From assembly GCA_965140765.1 (NCBI GenBank), contig OZ223308.1:310001-374000 (forward strand): a stretch of 64,000 nucleotides of DNA. The letters run 5' to 3'. This DNA comes from Sunxiuqinia sp963678245 (GTDB lineage Bacteria > Bacteroidota > Bacteroidia > Bacteroidales > Prolixibacteraceae). The translations under genes were made by a program, and so were the position numbers. Shown piece after piece: positions 50,018-57,976 of this stretch; position 1 is the stretch's first letter, and each line of letters begins with the position of its first letter. The notes beneath the pieces are model-generated. The model searched no databases. It was not told the origin of the DNA and was given only the letters and a program-made list of their open reading frames with translations.

Positions 50018-51175
50018 TCATTTATTATCTCGGATTGGTGAACCGTCAAAAATCTGGCTAAAACCTTCAGAAATAATTTTTGTGCCCACACTTAGTCCTT
50101 CTTTCACCTCAGTCGTATTATTATTGGAAACTCCAGGCGTAACATATACCTTTTTGGCAACCAGTCCTCTTTGGCCTTTTTCGGCTACATAGGTGTATTT
50201 ACCTTTAAAATCTTCTTTAATCAAAAGCGAAGGAATGACGATAGCGTCTTTGGCAGCATAATCGCGAATTTTAACGACGGCCTCCATGTTGGGTTTAATC
50301 ATTTTATCCTGATTTTTCAGATCCAGCCGAATGCGGAACGTTCGATTATCCGGATCAATATAATTTCCGATTAACTGAATTTTGGTTTTACGCTCTTCGC
50401 CAATAGCCGGAAAGTAAACCGACACATCATCATTTTCATTAATCTTTGTTAGGTATGACTCCGACACATCAGCATAAATTTTGATTTTATCGATATTCAC
50501 AATTTTACCGAACGGAATCTGGGGGCTAGCAATTTGACCTTGCTTTTGGTAAATTACATCAAGAATTCCGCTAACCGGTGCTTTAATAATCGACATGTCT
50601 TTCTGTGCTTCCAGGTTTTCCAATTGTTTTTCGAGCGATTCCTTATTTGATTTCGCTTGCAGGTACTGCAGTTCCGAACCAATATTTTGGTTCCACAGAT
50701 TCTTTTGGCGTTCGAAGGTTGTTTGTGCCAACTCCAGGTTAATTTTAGTTTGTTCTATTGAACGGTCAATTGGCTCGGAATTGAGTGCCGCTAAAACTGT
50801 TCCTTTAGCTACACGTTGACCTTCTTTCACCTTAATATCGAGTATTTGACCTGATCCCTCCGGGCTTACATTCACTTCCTGATCAGCCTCAACGCTACCC
50901 GTCACTTCAATAAAGTGCTCAAAATCGGTAGCTTGCAATTCGCTCAATACAACTTCTACTCTTTCTACATCTGCAGTTTTACTAAGCTCCGCTTCAAGCT
51001 CTTTAATTTTCAAATTCAAGTCGTGAACCTGTTGCTTATATTCTGCCAGTTGAGCCTGCTTTCCCTGCCTGTCATCATTGTCTGCATTTTCCGAAGAGCA
51101 AGAAACCAGAACCACTGCGAATAACAGAATAGCAAAATGGCTCATCAATTGTTTGTGTGTAAATGTTCTGTTCAT
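50018..51175 (-). CDS. RND efflux periplasmic adaptor (MFP), lipoprotein
   Basis: 385 residues. Lipobox VVLVSC near residue 26, so anchored to a membrane. A coiled coil follows (about 35-65), then the barrel-sandwich (lipoyl-like) halves VTGSVEADQEVNVSPEGSGQI and IIKAPVSGILDVIYQKQGQIASP flanking an alpha hairpin, and beta-barrel and membrane-proximal domains after about 215. It joins the RND pump to TolC. Located between tolC and the pump gene, 11 nt after tolC. Confidence 0.92.
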   Translation of the reverse strand: MNRTFTHKQLMSHFAILLFAVVLVSCSSENADNDDRQGKQAQLAEYKQQVHDLNLKIKELEAELSKTADVERVEVVLSELQATDFEHFIEVTGSVEADQEVNVSPEGSGQILDIKVKEGQRVAKGTVLAALNSEPIDRSIEQTKINLELAQTTFERQKNLWNQNIGSELQYLQAKSNKESLEKQLENLEAQKDMSIIKAPVSGILDVIYQKQGQIASPQIPFGKIVNIDKIKIYADVSESYLTKINENDDVSVYFPAIGEERKTKIQLIGNYIDPDNRTFRIRLDLKNQDKMIKPNMEAVVKIRDYAAKDAIVIPSLLIKEDFKGKYTYVAEKGQRGLVAKKVYVTPGVSNNNTTEVKEGLSVGTKIISEGFSQIFDGSPIRDNK

Positions 51176-51186
51176 TGTTTTATTAT

Positions 51187-52569
51187 TTAAAGTTTTCCGA
51201 TTGCTTTTTCCAGTGTAATTTTTGAGTTCAATAGCTGAATGACTGATGCCACCCAGGCTCCTTGAGACTGAATGTACTGCGTTTCGATTTGCGAAAGCTC
51301 GACACTACTGCTAATCCCATTGTTATATTTTATGGTTGTCTTGTCATAAATTTTCTTCGCTAGCTTTTTATTTTCAATATCATTATGATACTGGTCGATG
51401 GCACTTTCAATGTCTGCCACAGCCGACAGATAGTCCTTTTTCAAGGTTTGCTCAGCCAAGGCTTGCTCGTTTTCCGACTGTTGATACGAAAACCTAGCTT
51501 GCTGTACTTTAGCCATTTGCTGACCTGATGTAAAAATTGGAATCGAAAGATTGAATCCAAACATGGAAGATTTATACCAGGGAACACTGCTTTTATATAA
51601 GTTCGCATTATCTCCGAAAGACATTTTGCTCCAATTGTAGAATGCAGTAAGACGAGGTAGGTAGGCTGCCTGAGCGAGCCTTAATTCCTTCATGCTTAGC
51701 TGACGTTGGGTATCTAACATTCGATAATCGATATGCGAAGAATAGTCGAATCCTCCCAAATTTTCTTCACCATCAAGCAAGGGGTTCAAAAACTCTGTCA
51801 GTGGTTGAGTCAGTACAATCCTTTCTTCAACATCTATCCCCATCGTATACTTTAACACCATACGAGATACCCGAATTTCGCGTTCAGCTTTCAAAATTTC
51901 ATTTTCAGATTTCTGAACCAGCAAGCGCATCTGATCAACATCTTGCTCCTCGGTAAAACCATTTTCGTAAAGTGCCTTAGTATCCGACTCCAGCTTCTCA
52001 GAGTTTTTCAGATTTTCCTTCATTACTTTGAGGTTTTCCTCAGCTGCCAGCACCAAGAAATAAGACTGAGCCACGGCCTGCTTGATTTCTATCTCTGTTT
52101 TCTCCTTTGTTTCCGCAGCCATCTGGAGGTAAATCTTCGCAGAATTAACGCCTACAATATAGGAACCATCAAAAATAAGTTGGTCGATTTTAAAGCCATA
52201 GTCTGCGTTAAATTTCTGAGCATATGAAATAGGGAACGTACCATCAAGGGGAATATCCTCCGGAATTCCAAGTGGAAACCAAAGATCTTTGGGTATGAAT
52301 GCAACTGGCATTGGGCTTTTGGCTGCATCTATGTTTTTCGTATAATTTGATGTTCCCGAAACCTGAGGAAGTCCCATAGCAATGGTTTCCCATACCTTTT
52401 TCTTCGCCGCATCAACATCAAGCTTACTATTCCGGATAACGTAAGAATTGCTTAACGCATAATCCTGAGCTTCGGCTAAAGTAAAATCGAATTCATCCTG
52501 AGCCTTTACCCCGGAGCTAGCAATCAGGAATAAAAGCAAGATAAATAATTGTTTTGTTTTAGTTTTCAT
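51187..52569 (-). CDS. TolC-family outer-membrane efflux channel
   Basis: 460 residues. Signal peptide ending GVKAQ. It is built of two repeated helical/strand halves: FTLAEAQDYALSNSYVIRNSKLDVDAA at the start and a second half from about residue 270 (YSSHIDYRMLDTQRQLSMKELRLAQAAYLP). It forms the outer-membrane exit duct of the efflux system. ATG overlaps the stop of the tetR gene by 11 nt. Length and residue pattern are normal for Bacteroidota TolC-like proteins. Confidence 0.92.
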   Translation of the reverse strand: MKTKTKQLFILLLFLIASSGVKAQDEFDFTLAEAQDYALSNSYVIRNSKLDVDAAKKKVWETIAMGLPQVSGTSNYTKNIDAAKSPMPVAFIPKDLWFPLGIPEDIPLDGTFPISYAQKFNADYGFKIDQLIFDGSYIVGVNSAKIYLQMAAETKEKTEIEIKQAVAQSYFLVLAAEENLKVMKENLKNSEKLESDTKALYENGFTEEQDVDQMRLLVQKSENEILKAEREIRVSRMVLKYTMGIDVEERIVLTQPLTEFLNPLLDGEENLGGFDYSSHIDYRMLDTQRQLSMKELRLAQAAYLPRLTAFYNWSKMSFGDNANLYKSSVPWYKSSMFGFNLSIPIFTSGQQMAKVQQARFSYQQSENEQALAEQTLKKDYLSAVADIESAIDQYHNDIENKKLAKKIYDKTTIKYNNGISSSVELSQIETQYIQSQGAWVASVIQLLNSKITLEKAIGKL

Positions 52570-53182
52570 TCTGAACTTTGTTTAATTGTTTCTTATAGTA
52601 TTTTAAACCTTTGTCGGTACAAATGCCATGAAAATGATAATCCATAACTTGATCAAAAAGACTGATGTTTCGCACTTCTTCCTGTGTAAACAAACCGTAA
52701 TCAGGATTAAAAACAAGCAGGAACCGACCTACGCTCAATCTCGATACCAAATCTGAATTCACTTCAACTCTAAAAAATCCTTCTTGTTTCCCTTGTTCTA
52801 TTACCGAAAAGCTATCCTCATAAAATCGCTCTTTCTTATATTCTGAAATCTTTTTGTACAGTTTTGGATAGCTCTTTTTCAAATCGTACTCCAAATTATT
52901 GTGTGCAAGCTTCAACAGGTTATTTACGTGTTCTCGCATCCAGAAGACCCGATCAATTGCATTTAGTGTATCATTTTCATGACAATGGCATTGCTCATTT
53001 TTCGATAAAAAAGATTCAACCACTTGTGAGACTAACTCTGCTTTGTCTTTAAAGTTTTGATAAAGTGTTTTCTTCGAAACACCCAATTCTGCTGCAACGT
53101 CATCCATGGTCACACTTCTGATGCCATGCCGCATATACATTTTTCCAACCTCCTCCAGAATATACTGCTTCTTGTCTTTCAT
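52559..53182 (-). CDS. TetR/AcrR-family regulator of the efflux operon
   Basis: 207 residues. The N-terminal helix-turn-helix is clear: ILEEVGKMYMRHGIRSVTMDDVAAELGVSKKTLYQNFKDKAELV. The C-terminal ligand domain is variable, with CHCHEND as an unusual Cys/His stretch at about 76-82 that could bind a metal. First gene of the tetR-tolC-MFP-RND run, so it probably represses its own operon; a palindrome overlaps the promoter region upstream. The inducer is unknown. Confidence 0.9.
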   Translation of the reverse strand: MKDKKQYILEEVGKMYMRHGIRSVTMDDVAAELGVSKKTLYQNFKDKAELVSQVVESFLSKNEQCHCHENDTLNAIDRVFWMREHVNNLLKLAHNNLEYDLKKSYPKLYKKISEYKKERFYEDSFSVIEQGKQEGFFRVEVNSDLVSRLSVGRFLLVFNPDYGLFTQEEVRNISLFDQVMDYHFHGICTDKGLKYYKKQLNKVQNEN

Positions 53183-53190
53183 AATTTCGG

Positions 53191-53229
53191 CAAATATAAA
53201 GCACCTTTTTGAAATGGAAACTATTTCAA
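53191..53229 (-). promoter_or_regulatory. Promoter and candidate TetR operator of the efflux operon
   Basis: Minus strand TATATTTG (53191-53198) fits the -7 box. Just upstream, 53209-53229 is a dyad TTGAAAT-N7-ATTTCAA that would cover the spacer, a typical place for a TetR-type repressor. Confidence 0.5.
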
Positions 53230-53406
53230 CGGCAAAAGTTTCTTTAGTTTACAAAACTTAACGCTAAAAAAAGAAATTCTTTACAATCCGACACGAAACT
53301 ATACTGTTATACAAAGTTTCCTGAACAGTTATCGGTAAACAGAGATATAAATCGAGGAATGGTGATAATACGGCTGACAAAGATTAAGAAAGCCATCTGG
53401 TTGTCG

Positions 53407-54069
53407 CTACTTCAGCAAGGCTGTTGCAATTACAAGGTCTATTGGCCGGGTTATTTTGAGGTTTTCCACATTACCATCAACCAGATGAATTGGAACACCA
53501 TTAGCTTCGCAAACAGAAGCATCATCAGTAAAAAAAGGAACCTCGGCTTGCTGATACGCTTGTTTAATGGTACTGCTTCTAAAAGTTTGCGGTGTTTGTA
53601 CCAACCGATATTGGCTTCGGTCGACATGTTTGCTTTGGTCACCATCAACTTGCCTTAACGATTCAACAACTGGTGCAACCGGTAGTGCATTCCCTTTTTC
53701 AAGCGCCATGCGATAACAATTGTCTAAAGTTTCAGACGAAACCAGCGGACGAACACCATCATGAATAAAAACAATTCTTTCGTCGGGAATCTGGTTTAGC
53801 CCGCTTCTTACAGATTGGAACCGTGTTTCGCCACCTTTTGCCAAAACGATACTTTTGGAGAGATTAAATTCAAGAGCTATTTCCTTCCAATAGTTAAACT
53901 GACTCTCTGGTAACACCAGTACAATATTAATATCCTTGTCGAATGCTTTGAATCGTTCAATGGTCCAAATCAATATTGGCTTTCCGGCAATTCGAATAAA
54001 CTGCTTGGGAACCTCCGCTCCCATTCTTTGGCCAACACCTCCGGCAACTATTAATGCAAACTTTTTCAT
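53407..54069 (-). CDS. ispD: 2-C-methyl-D-erythritol 4-phosphate cytidylyltransferase
   Basis: 220 residues. It joins CTP and MEP to CDP-ME in the MEP route to isoprenoids. The nucleotide-binding start LIVAGGVGQRMGAEVPKQF with the Gly-rich loop, the GGETRFQSVRSGL block, FIHDGVRPLV and the late TDDASVCEANG and NLKITRPIDL motifs are all present and ordered. Length is typical. Cytoplasmic. A probable -7 box TACTTTTG lies at 54086-54093 (minus). Not fused to ispF, which is not in the window. Confidence 0.95.
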   Translation of the reverse strand: MKKFALIVAGGVGQRMGAEVPKQFIRIAGKPILIWTIERFKAFDKDINIVLVLPESQFNYWKEIALEFNLSKSIVLAKGGETRFQSVRSGLNQIPDERIVFIHDGVRPLVSSETLDNCYRMALEKGNALPVAPVVESLRQVDGDQSKHVDRSQYRLVQTPQTFRSSTIKQAYQQAEVPFFTDDASVCEANGVPIHLVDGNVENLKITRPIDLVIATALLK

Positions 54070-54197
54070 GAATTAGAATGTTAAGCAAAAGTAATATTCC
54101 ATTTTAAAATTCGAGTGGTCTAAATAACCAAACAATCTTATTTTTATTTCCAATGAAGATATTATAGTCAAATTAGTAATCTCATACTCCAAAGCCA

Positions 54198-54854
54198 ATG
54201 AAAGCAATTCTAGATTTTTTAAACGACCTCAGAAAAAATAATAATCGTGAATGGTTTAACGACAACCGGAAACGCTACGAAGAAAGCAAAGAACAGATGC
54301 TGTTTTTTACCGAGCTAATGATCCAGGAAATCCATAAATTTGATCCGGAAATTCCATTTCTAAATCCCAAAGATTGCTTATTCAGAATATTCAGAGATGT
54401 TCGTTTCTCAAAAGATAAAAGCCCTTATAAAACTCAAATGGGAAGTTTTATTGCTAAACACGGACGTAAAAGCGGACGGGCAGGTTATTACATCCACATC
54501 GATCCGGGAAACTCGTTTTTAGGTGGTGGAGTCTGGCGCCCACAGGCTGATACTTTAAAGGCCATTCGGACTGAGATTCTTGAAAACACAAACGACTTTA
54601 AAGAAATACTAGCTGATAAAGATTTTGCCAAATATTTTTCACTAATGAATGACGATAAGCTAAAAATGGCCCCCAAAGGCTTTCCGAAGGACTTTGAAGA
54701 TATCGAACTACTTAAACACAAATCATATGTTTTTGGCTACAAAATTGGCGACAAAACTATTTCCGGAGATCAATTTGTGAGCTTGTCGGTTGATGTTTTC
54801 AGGGAGTTGCACAAAGCAAATCGGTTCATAAATCATGCTTTGGACAAGAAATAA
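54198..54854 (+). CDS. DUF2461 family protein
   Basis: 218 residues. Family blocks: FLNDLRKNNNREWFNDNRKRYE at the start, LFRIFRDVRFSKDKSPYKTQMG near residue 60, and GYYIHIDPGNSFLGGGVWRP near 95. Function is unknown for the family (TIGR02453). Basic-acidic mix, no signal or membrane segment, so cytoplasmic. Divergent from ispD; own promoter not clearly seen. Confidence 0.9.
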   Translation: MKAILDFLNDLRKNNNREWFNDNRKRYEESKEQMLFFTELMIQEIHKFDPEIPFLNPKDCLFRIFRDVRFSKDKSPYKTQMGSFIAKHGRKSGRAGYYIHIDPGNSFLGGGVWRPQADTLKAIRTEILENTNDFKEILADKDFAKYFSLMNDDKLKMAPKGFPKDFEDIELLKHKSYVFGYKIGDKTISGDQFVSLSVDVFRELHKANRFINHALDKK

Positions 54855-55394
54855 ATAAACAATATATTTTCGTTCATATGAAATATAGCCCATTTCTCAC
54901 TCCAAAAAGTGCAGTTCATCCATTTTTTTTAAAAGTGGGGTTACTTTTTGCTGTATAGGTGAATTAACTTATAGAATAGTTTCTTCCCAATCAACTCATT
55001 TTATAAAAAGGAGAAATCGGGTATCATAGATATCCGGTTTTTTTTGTTCCATTCATTCTCCTCCAAAATACTTGTGAATCCGAGAACGCAGTCTCATTAC
55101 GCATGCTCAGAAAGATTAATAGGGTTTATTTAGCGTCAACTTGGATTGAAAGCCACAAAATCACCATCATACTTGTGTCTTAGATGATCACATCACCTTA
55201 TCTGACACAATTTTATATTGACTGCAAAAGCAAGACAACTTCAACACCTTCTTAGTTAGCTAATCTACCGAACTAAATTAATCGACTAAAAATTGAAAAA
55301 AACAATACCAATTATATAAGATACTAGCCAGATAGCTGTTTTTTATTATTTTAGCGAATTCATTTCTATTACGAAAAACTTTAAAAAAACCAAA
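54855..55394. other. Intergenic gap with an orphan terminator
   Basis: 540 bases between the DUF2461 gene and the Tsx-like gene. The only clear signal is the terminator at 55017-55046. No purine-riboswitch core or other known riboswitch was recognised, though a purine transporter operon follows. A TATTTTAG at about 55351 may be a weak -7 box. Confidence 0.45.
55017..55046 (+). terminator. Intrinsic terminator, possibly of a small RNA
   Basis: Stem CGGGTATC/GATATCCG (one G-U pair), loop ATA, followed by GTTTTTTTTG. It lies 163 bases past the DUF2461 stop, so it may end that mRNA or a separate short transcript. Confidence 0.75.
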
Positions 55395-56081
55395 ATGAAG
55401 AAATTTTTACTTGCTCTGTTTGTGAGTGTTCTTGCATCGGGTGCTTTTGCCCAAAATGTACAAGTTCATTATGATTTCGGCAAAGACCGTAAGCTAATTA
55501 CTTCGACAGTTGAAATGTTCCGTCCTGATAAATACGGTTCAACTTTCTTTTTTATTGACTTTGATTATGGCTCCGATGTACGGGACGTCGATACCGGTGC
55601 ATCGCTCGCTTACTGGGAAATTGCCCGGGCTTTTAAGTGGACCGAAAACCAAAAAATTATGCCACGCGTAGAATTTAACGCCGGAGTATTTAAGCTCGAC
55701 GGAGCCGGTAACCCATTCATTCCTATTGAGAATTGTTGGTTAGCAGGAGTCGAACGTACTTGGGCATCGGCCGACTTTTCTAAAATCCTGACCTTGCAGG
55801 CAAACTACAAAAACATTAAAGACAAAGAAGATGCTTCATTTCAGCTAACAGCTGTTTGGACCGTTCAAATGCTAAAAGGGAAAATGACCTTCACCGGATT
55901 CGCCGATTTCTGGAAAGAAGAAATGTTCTGGGGTACTGATTACCGCTTTTTAACAGAACCACAACTGTGGTATAATTGCTATCCTAACTTTGCTGTTGGA
56001 ACTGAAGTTGAGATCAGTAATAACTTTGTCAAGAATGGCACAGTTGTAAATCCAACTATCGCCGCCAAGTGGACTTTTTAA
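55395..56081 (+). CDS. Tsx-like (DUF5020) outer-membrane protein
   Basis: 228 residues. Signal peptide MKKFLLALFVSVLASGAFAQ. The mature part is a small beta barrel with alternating aromatic strands: VQVHYDFGKDRKLITSTVEMF, TFFFIDFDYGS and the final AAKWTF with terminal Phe. It resembles nucleoside-specific channel Tsx and DUF5020 proteins. It precedes a purine permease by 18 nt, which supports a role in letting nucleosides or bases through the outer membrane. Substrate is inferred, not shown. Confidence 0.85.
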   Translation: MKKFLLALFVSVLASGAFAQNVQVHYDFGKDRKLITSTVEMFRPDKYGSTFFFIDFDYGSDVRDVDTGASLAYWEIARAFKWTENQKIMPRVEFNAGVFKLDGAGNPFIPIENCWLAGVERTWASADFSKILTLQANYKNIKDKEDASFQLTAVWTVQMLKGKMTFTGFADFWKEEMFWGTDYRFLTEPQLWYNCYPNFAVGTEVEISNNFVKNGTVVNPTIAAKWTF

Positions 56082-56099
56082 TCCAAAATCTCCGATAAT

Positions 56100-57389
56100 A
56101 TGAAACGTTTTTTCAAACTCGAAGAAAATAATACATCCGTAAAAACGGAAGTACTGGCCGGTATTACCACCTTCATGACAATGGCCTATATTTTGGCGGT
56201 AAATCCCAGCATTTTAAGCGCTACCGGAATGGATAAAAATGCACTATTTACAGCCACTGCTCTTGCCGCATTGGTTGCAACTTTAGTAATGGCATTGGTT
56301 GCCCGTTTGCCTTTTGCATTGGCTCCGGGGATGGGACTAAATGCATTTTTTGCTTTCACAGTTGTGCTGGGCATGGGCTACAGCTGGCAATTTGCTTTAA
56401 CCGCCGTATTTCTCGAAGGTATCATATTCTTGATACTTACAGCCTTTAATATTCGTGAATTGATTGTTAATGCAATTCCGCTTTCATTAAAGCACGCTGT
56501 TTCTGCGGGTATTGGACTATTTATTGCCTTTATCGGACTTCAAGGTGCCGGAGTAATTATAAATAATGACGCTGTGTTGGTTGGTCTCGGAGATATGGGA
56601 TCACCAAGTGTATTGATTGCATTATTTGGTGTATTACTTACCGGCGTACTTTTGGCCTTAAAAGTAAAAGGAGCTCTTTTGATTGGTATTTTTTCGGCTA
56701 CAATTGCCGGAATTCCATTCGGAGTAACCCAATTGCCAGACGGACATCTGGTTTCCTTGCCCCCTTCAGTCGAGCCTATTTTCTGGAAGTTTGACTTTTC
56801 ACAAGTCTTTACAATCGACATGTTGATTGTACTATTTACATTCCTTTTCGTTGATATGTTCGATACAGTTGGCACCCTTGTTGGCGTCTCATCAAAAGCC
56901 AACATGCTTACACCAGATGGAAAAGTACCTCGTGCAAAGCAGGCACTATTTGCTGATGCGATAGGAACAACGTTTGGCGCAATGATTGGAACAAGTACCG
57001 TTACAACTTATGTTGAAAGTGCATCAGGTGTTGCCGAAGGAGGTCGTACCGGATTAACTTCTTTGACTACTGCTGGCTTATTCTTCATCGCATTGTTTTT
57101 CGCTCCATTGTTTATCATGATTCCGGGAGCTGCCACGGCACCAGCGCTAATCCTGGTCGGCTTGTTTATGCTTTCGCCAATCATGAAAATAGATCTTGAA
57201 GATTTTACCGAGTCTATCCCAGCATTCATGACCATCATTATGATGCCATTAACTTATAGCATTGCCGAGGGAATTGTGTTTGGTATGTTGGCTTATGTCC
57301 TTCTGAAATTGCTAACAGGCAAGCACAAGGAAATTTCGCCAATCATGTACATTCTGGCAGTACTCTTTATATTTAAGTTTATCATTTAA
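56100..57389 (+). CDS. NCS2-family (AzgA/PbuG-like) purine base permease
   Basis: 429 residues with about 12-14 membrane segments. Start EVLAGITTFMTMAYILAVNPSIL and ALAPGMGLNAFFAFTVVLGMG are AzgA/PbuG hallmarks; further blocks are LFVDMFDTVGTLVGVSSKANML and GTSTVTTYVESASGVAEGGRTGLTS. It imports hypoxanthine, guanine or adenine with protons across the inner membrane. Together with the Tsx-like gene before it (18 nt) it forms a two-gene uptake unit ending in a strong terminator. Confidence 0.93.
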   Translation: MKRFFKLEENNTSVKTEVLAGITTFMTMAYILAVNPSILSATGMDKNALFTATALAALVATLVMALVARLPFALAPGMGLNAFFAFTVVLGMGYSWQFALTAVFLEGIIFLILTAFNIRELIVNAIPLSLKHAVSAGIGLFIAFIGLQGAGVIINNDAVLVGLGDMGSPSVLIALFGVLLTGVLLALKVKGALLIGIFSATIAGIPFGVTQLPDGHLVSLPPSVEPIFWKFDFSQVFTIDMLIVLFTFLFVDMFDTVGTLVGVSSKANMLTPDGKVPRAKQALFADAIGTTFGAMIGTSTVTTYVESASGVAEGGRTGLTSLTTAGLFFIALFFAPLFIMIPGAATAPALILVGLFMLSPIMKIDLEDFTESIPAFMTIIMMPLTYSIAEGIVFGMLAYVLLKLLTGKHKEISPIMYILAVLFIFKFII

Positions 57390-57414
57390 GAAACAATATA
57401 AAATCAAGCTTAAG

Positions 57415-57449
57415 AAAGCTCCAAGGGGATTAACCTTTGGAGCTTTTTT
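57415..57449 (+). terminator. Terminator after the purine permease
   Basis: 10-bp stem GCTCCAAGGG/CCTTTGGAGC (one G-U) followed by TTTTTTA. Confidence 0.85.
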
Positions 57450-57511
57450 ATGTTGCTTCGCTCCAAGATCAGCTTAAGCAAGGAGTAGTGCGATGAAAAA
57501 GATGATAGCAA

Positions 57512-57763
57512 GTACATGTGCTTATCGACAAAGAATAATCTCCATCCCGTGCACTTCCAGTTGCTTATACGAATACGCAAATGGTAATCGTTTCTAAATG
57601 GCTTCGAAAAGAGGCTAGAAAAGTACTCACAACAGAAATAAACGGTAGCACGACCAAATTATATCGACAGATCACTGGAATTGCAGAATAGGCCAATGAA
57701 GCACTAGACCATAAAAATCAAATTCGCACTGAAGAAGTCTCAGAATTAAGCGTACAGAAATAA
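57512..57763 (+). pseudogene. Decayed gene with in-frame stops, possibly transposase-like
   Basis: One frame gives VHVLIDKE, stop, then SPSRALPVAYTNTQMVIVSK and onward to TKLYRQITGIAE, stop, then ANEALDHKNQIRTEEVSEL to a final stop at 57761-57763. Two internal stops break an otherwise protein-like sequence of about 80 codons. The basic helical style recalls transposase fragments, but I cannot name a family. Confidence 0.5.
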
Positions 57764-57872
57764 GCTCTTTGGCTACACAATTGAAGCGTCCAACACGAAC
57801 AGCCCTCGGGTACTCCTTTAAAATAAAACCCCAGACACAACTAAATAAACGATCTGAAAATATAATGGTCAC

Positions 57873-57922
57873 AAAAAAAACAGGCCGTTTCAAAATTAAT
57901 TTTGAAACGGCCTGTTTTTTTT
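57873..57922. terminator. 50-bp perfect palindrome, bidirectional terminator
   Basis: 25-base arms of exact complementarity, GC-rich in the middle of each arm (CAGGCCGTTTC) and flanked by A8/T8, so each strand ends in a T-run. It terminates the leftward TPR gene and any rightward transcript. Confidence 0.85.
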
Positions 57923-57976
57923 TAGCGTCCTAGTCTAATAGCTCATTGGCTATTTAAGATAGTATATCTTGAGCGC

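Larger units (their letters stand above)
57450..57976. other. Intergenic gap: remnant and palindromic terminator
   Basis: About 525 bases with no intact gene. It contains the decayed frame at 57512-57763 and the perfect palindrome at 57873-57922. Confidence 0.5.

Noticed and set aside
53359..53658. 99-codon plus frame over the 3' end of ispD
   Set aside because: Antisense to a certain ispD gene, with no family features.
54855..55394. Purine riboswitch before the purine uptake genes
   Set aside because: The conserved core and pairing loops could not be found; only an intrinsic terminator is visible.
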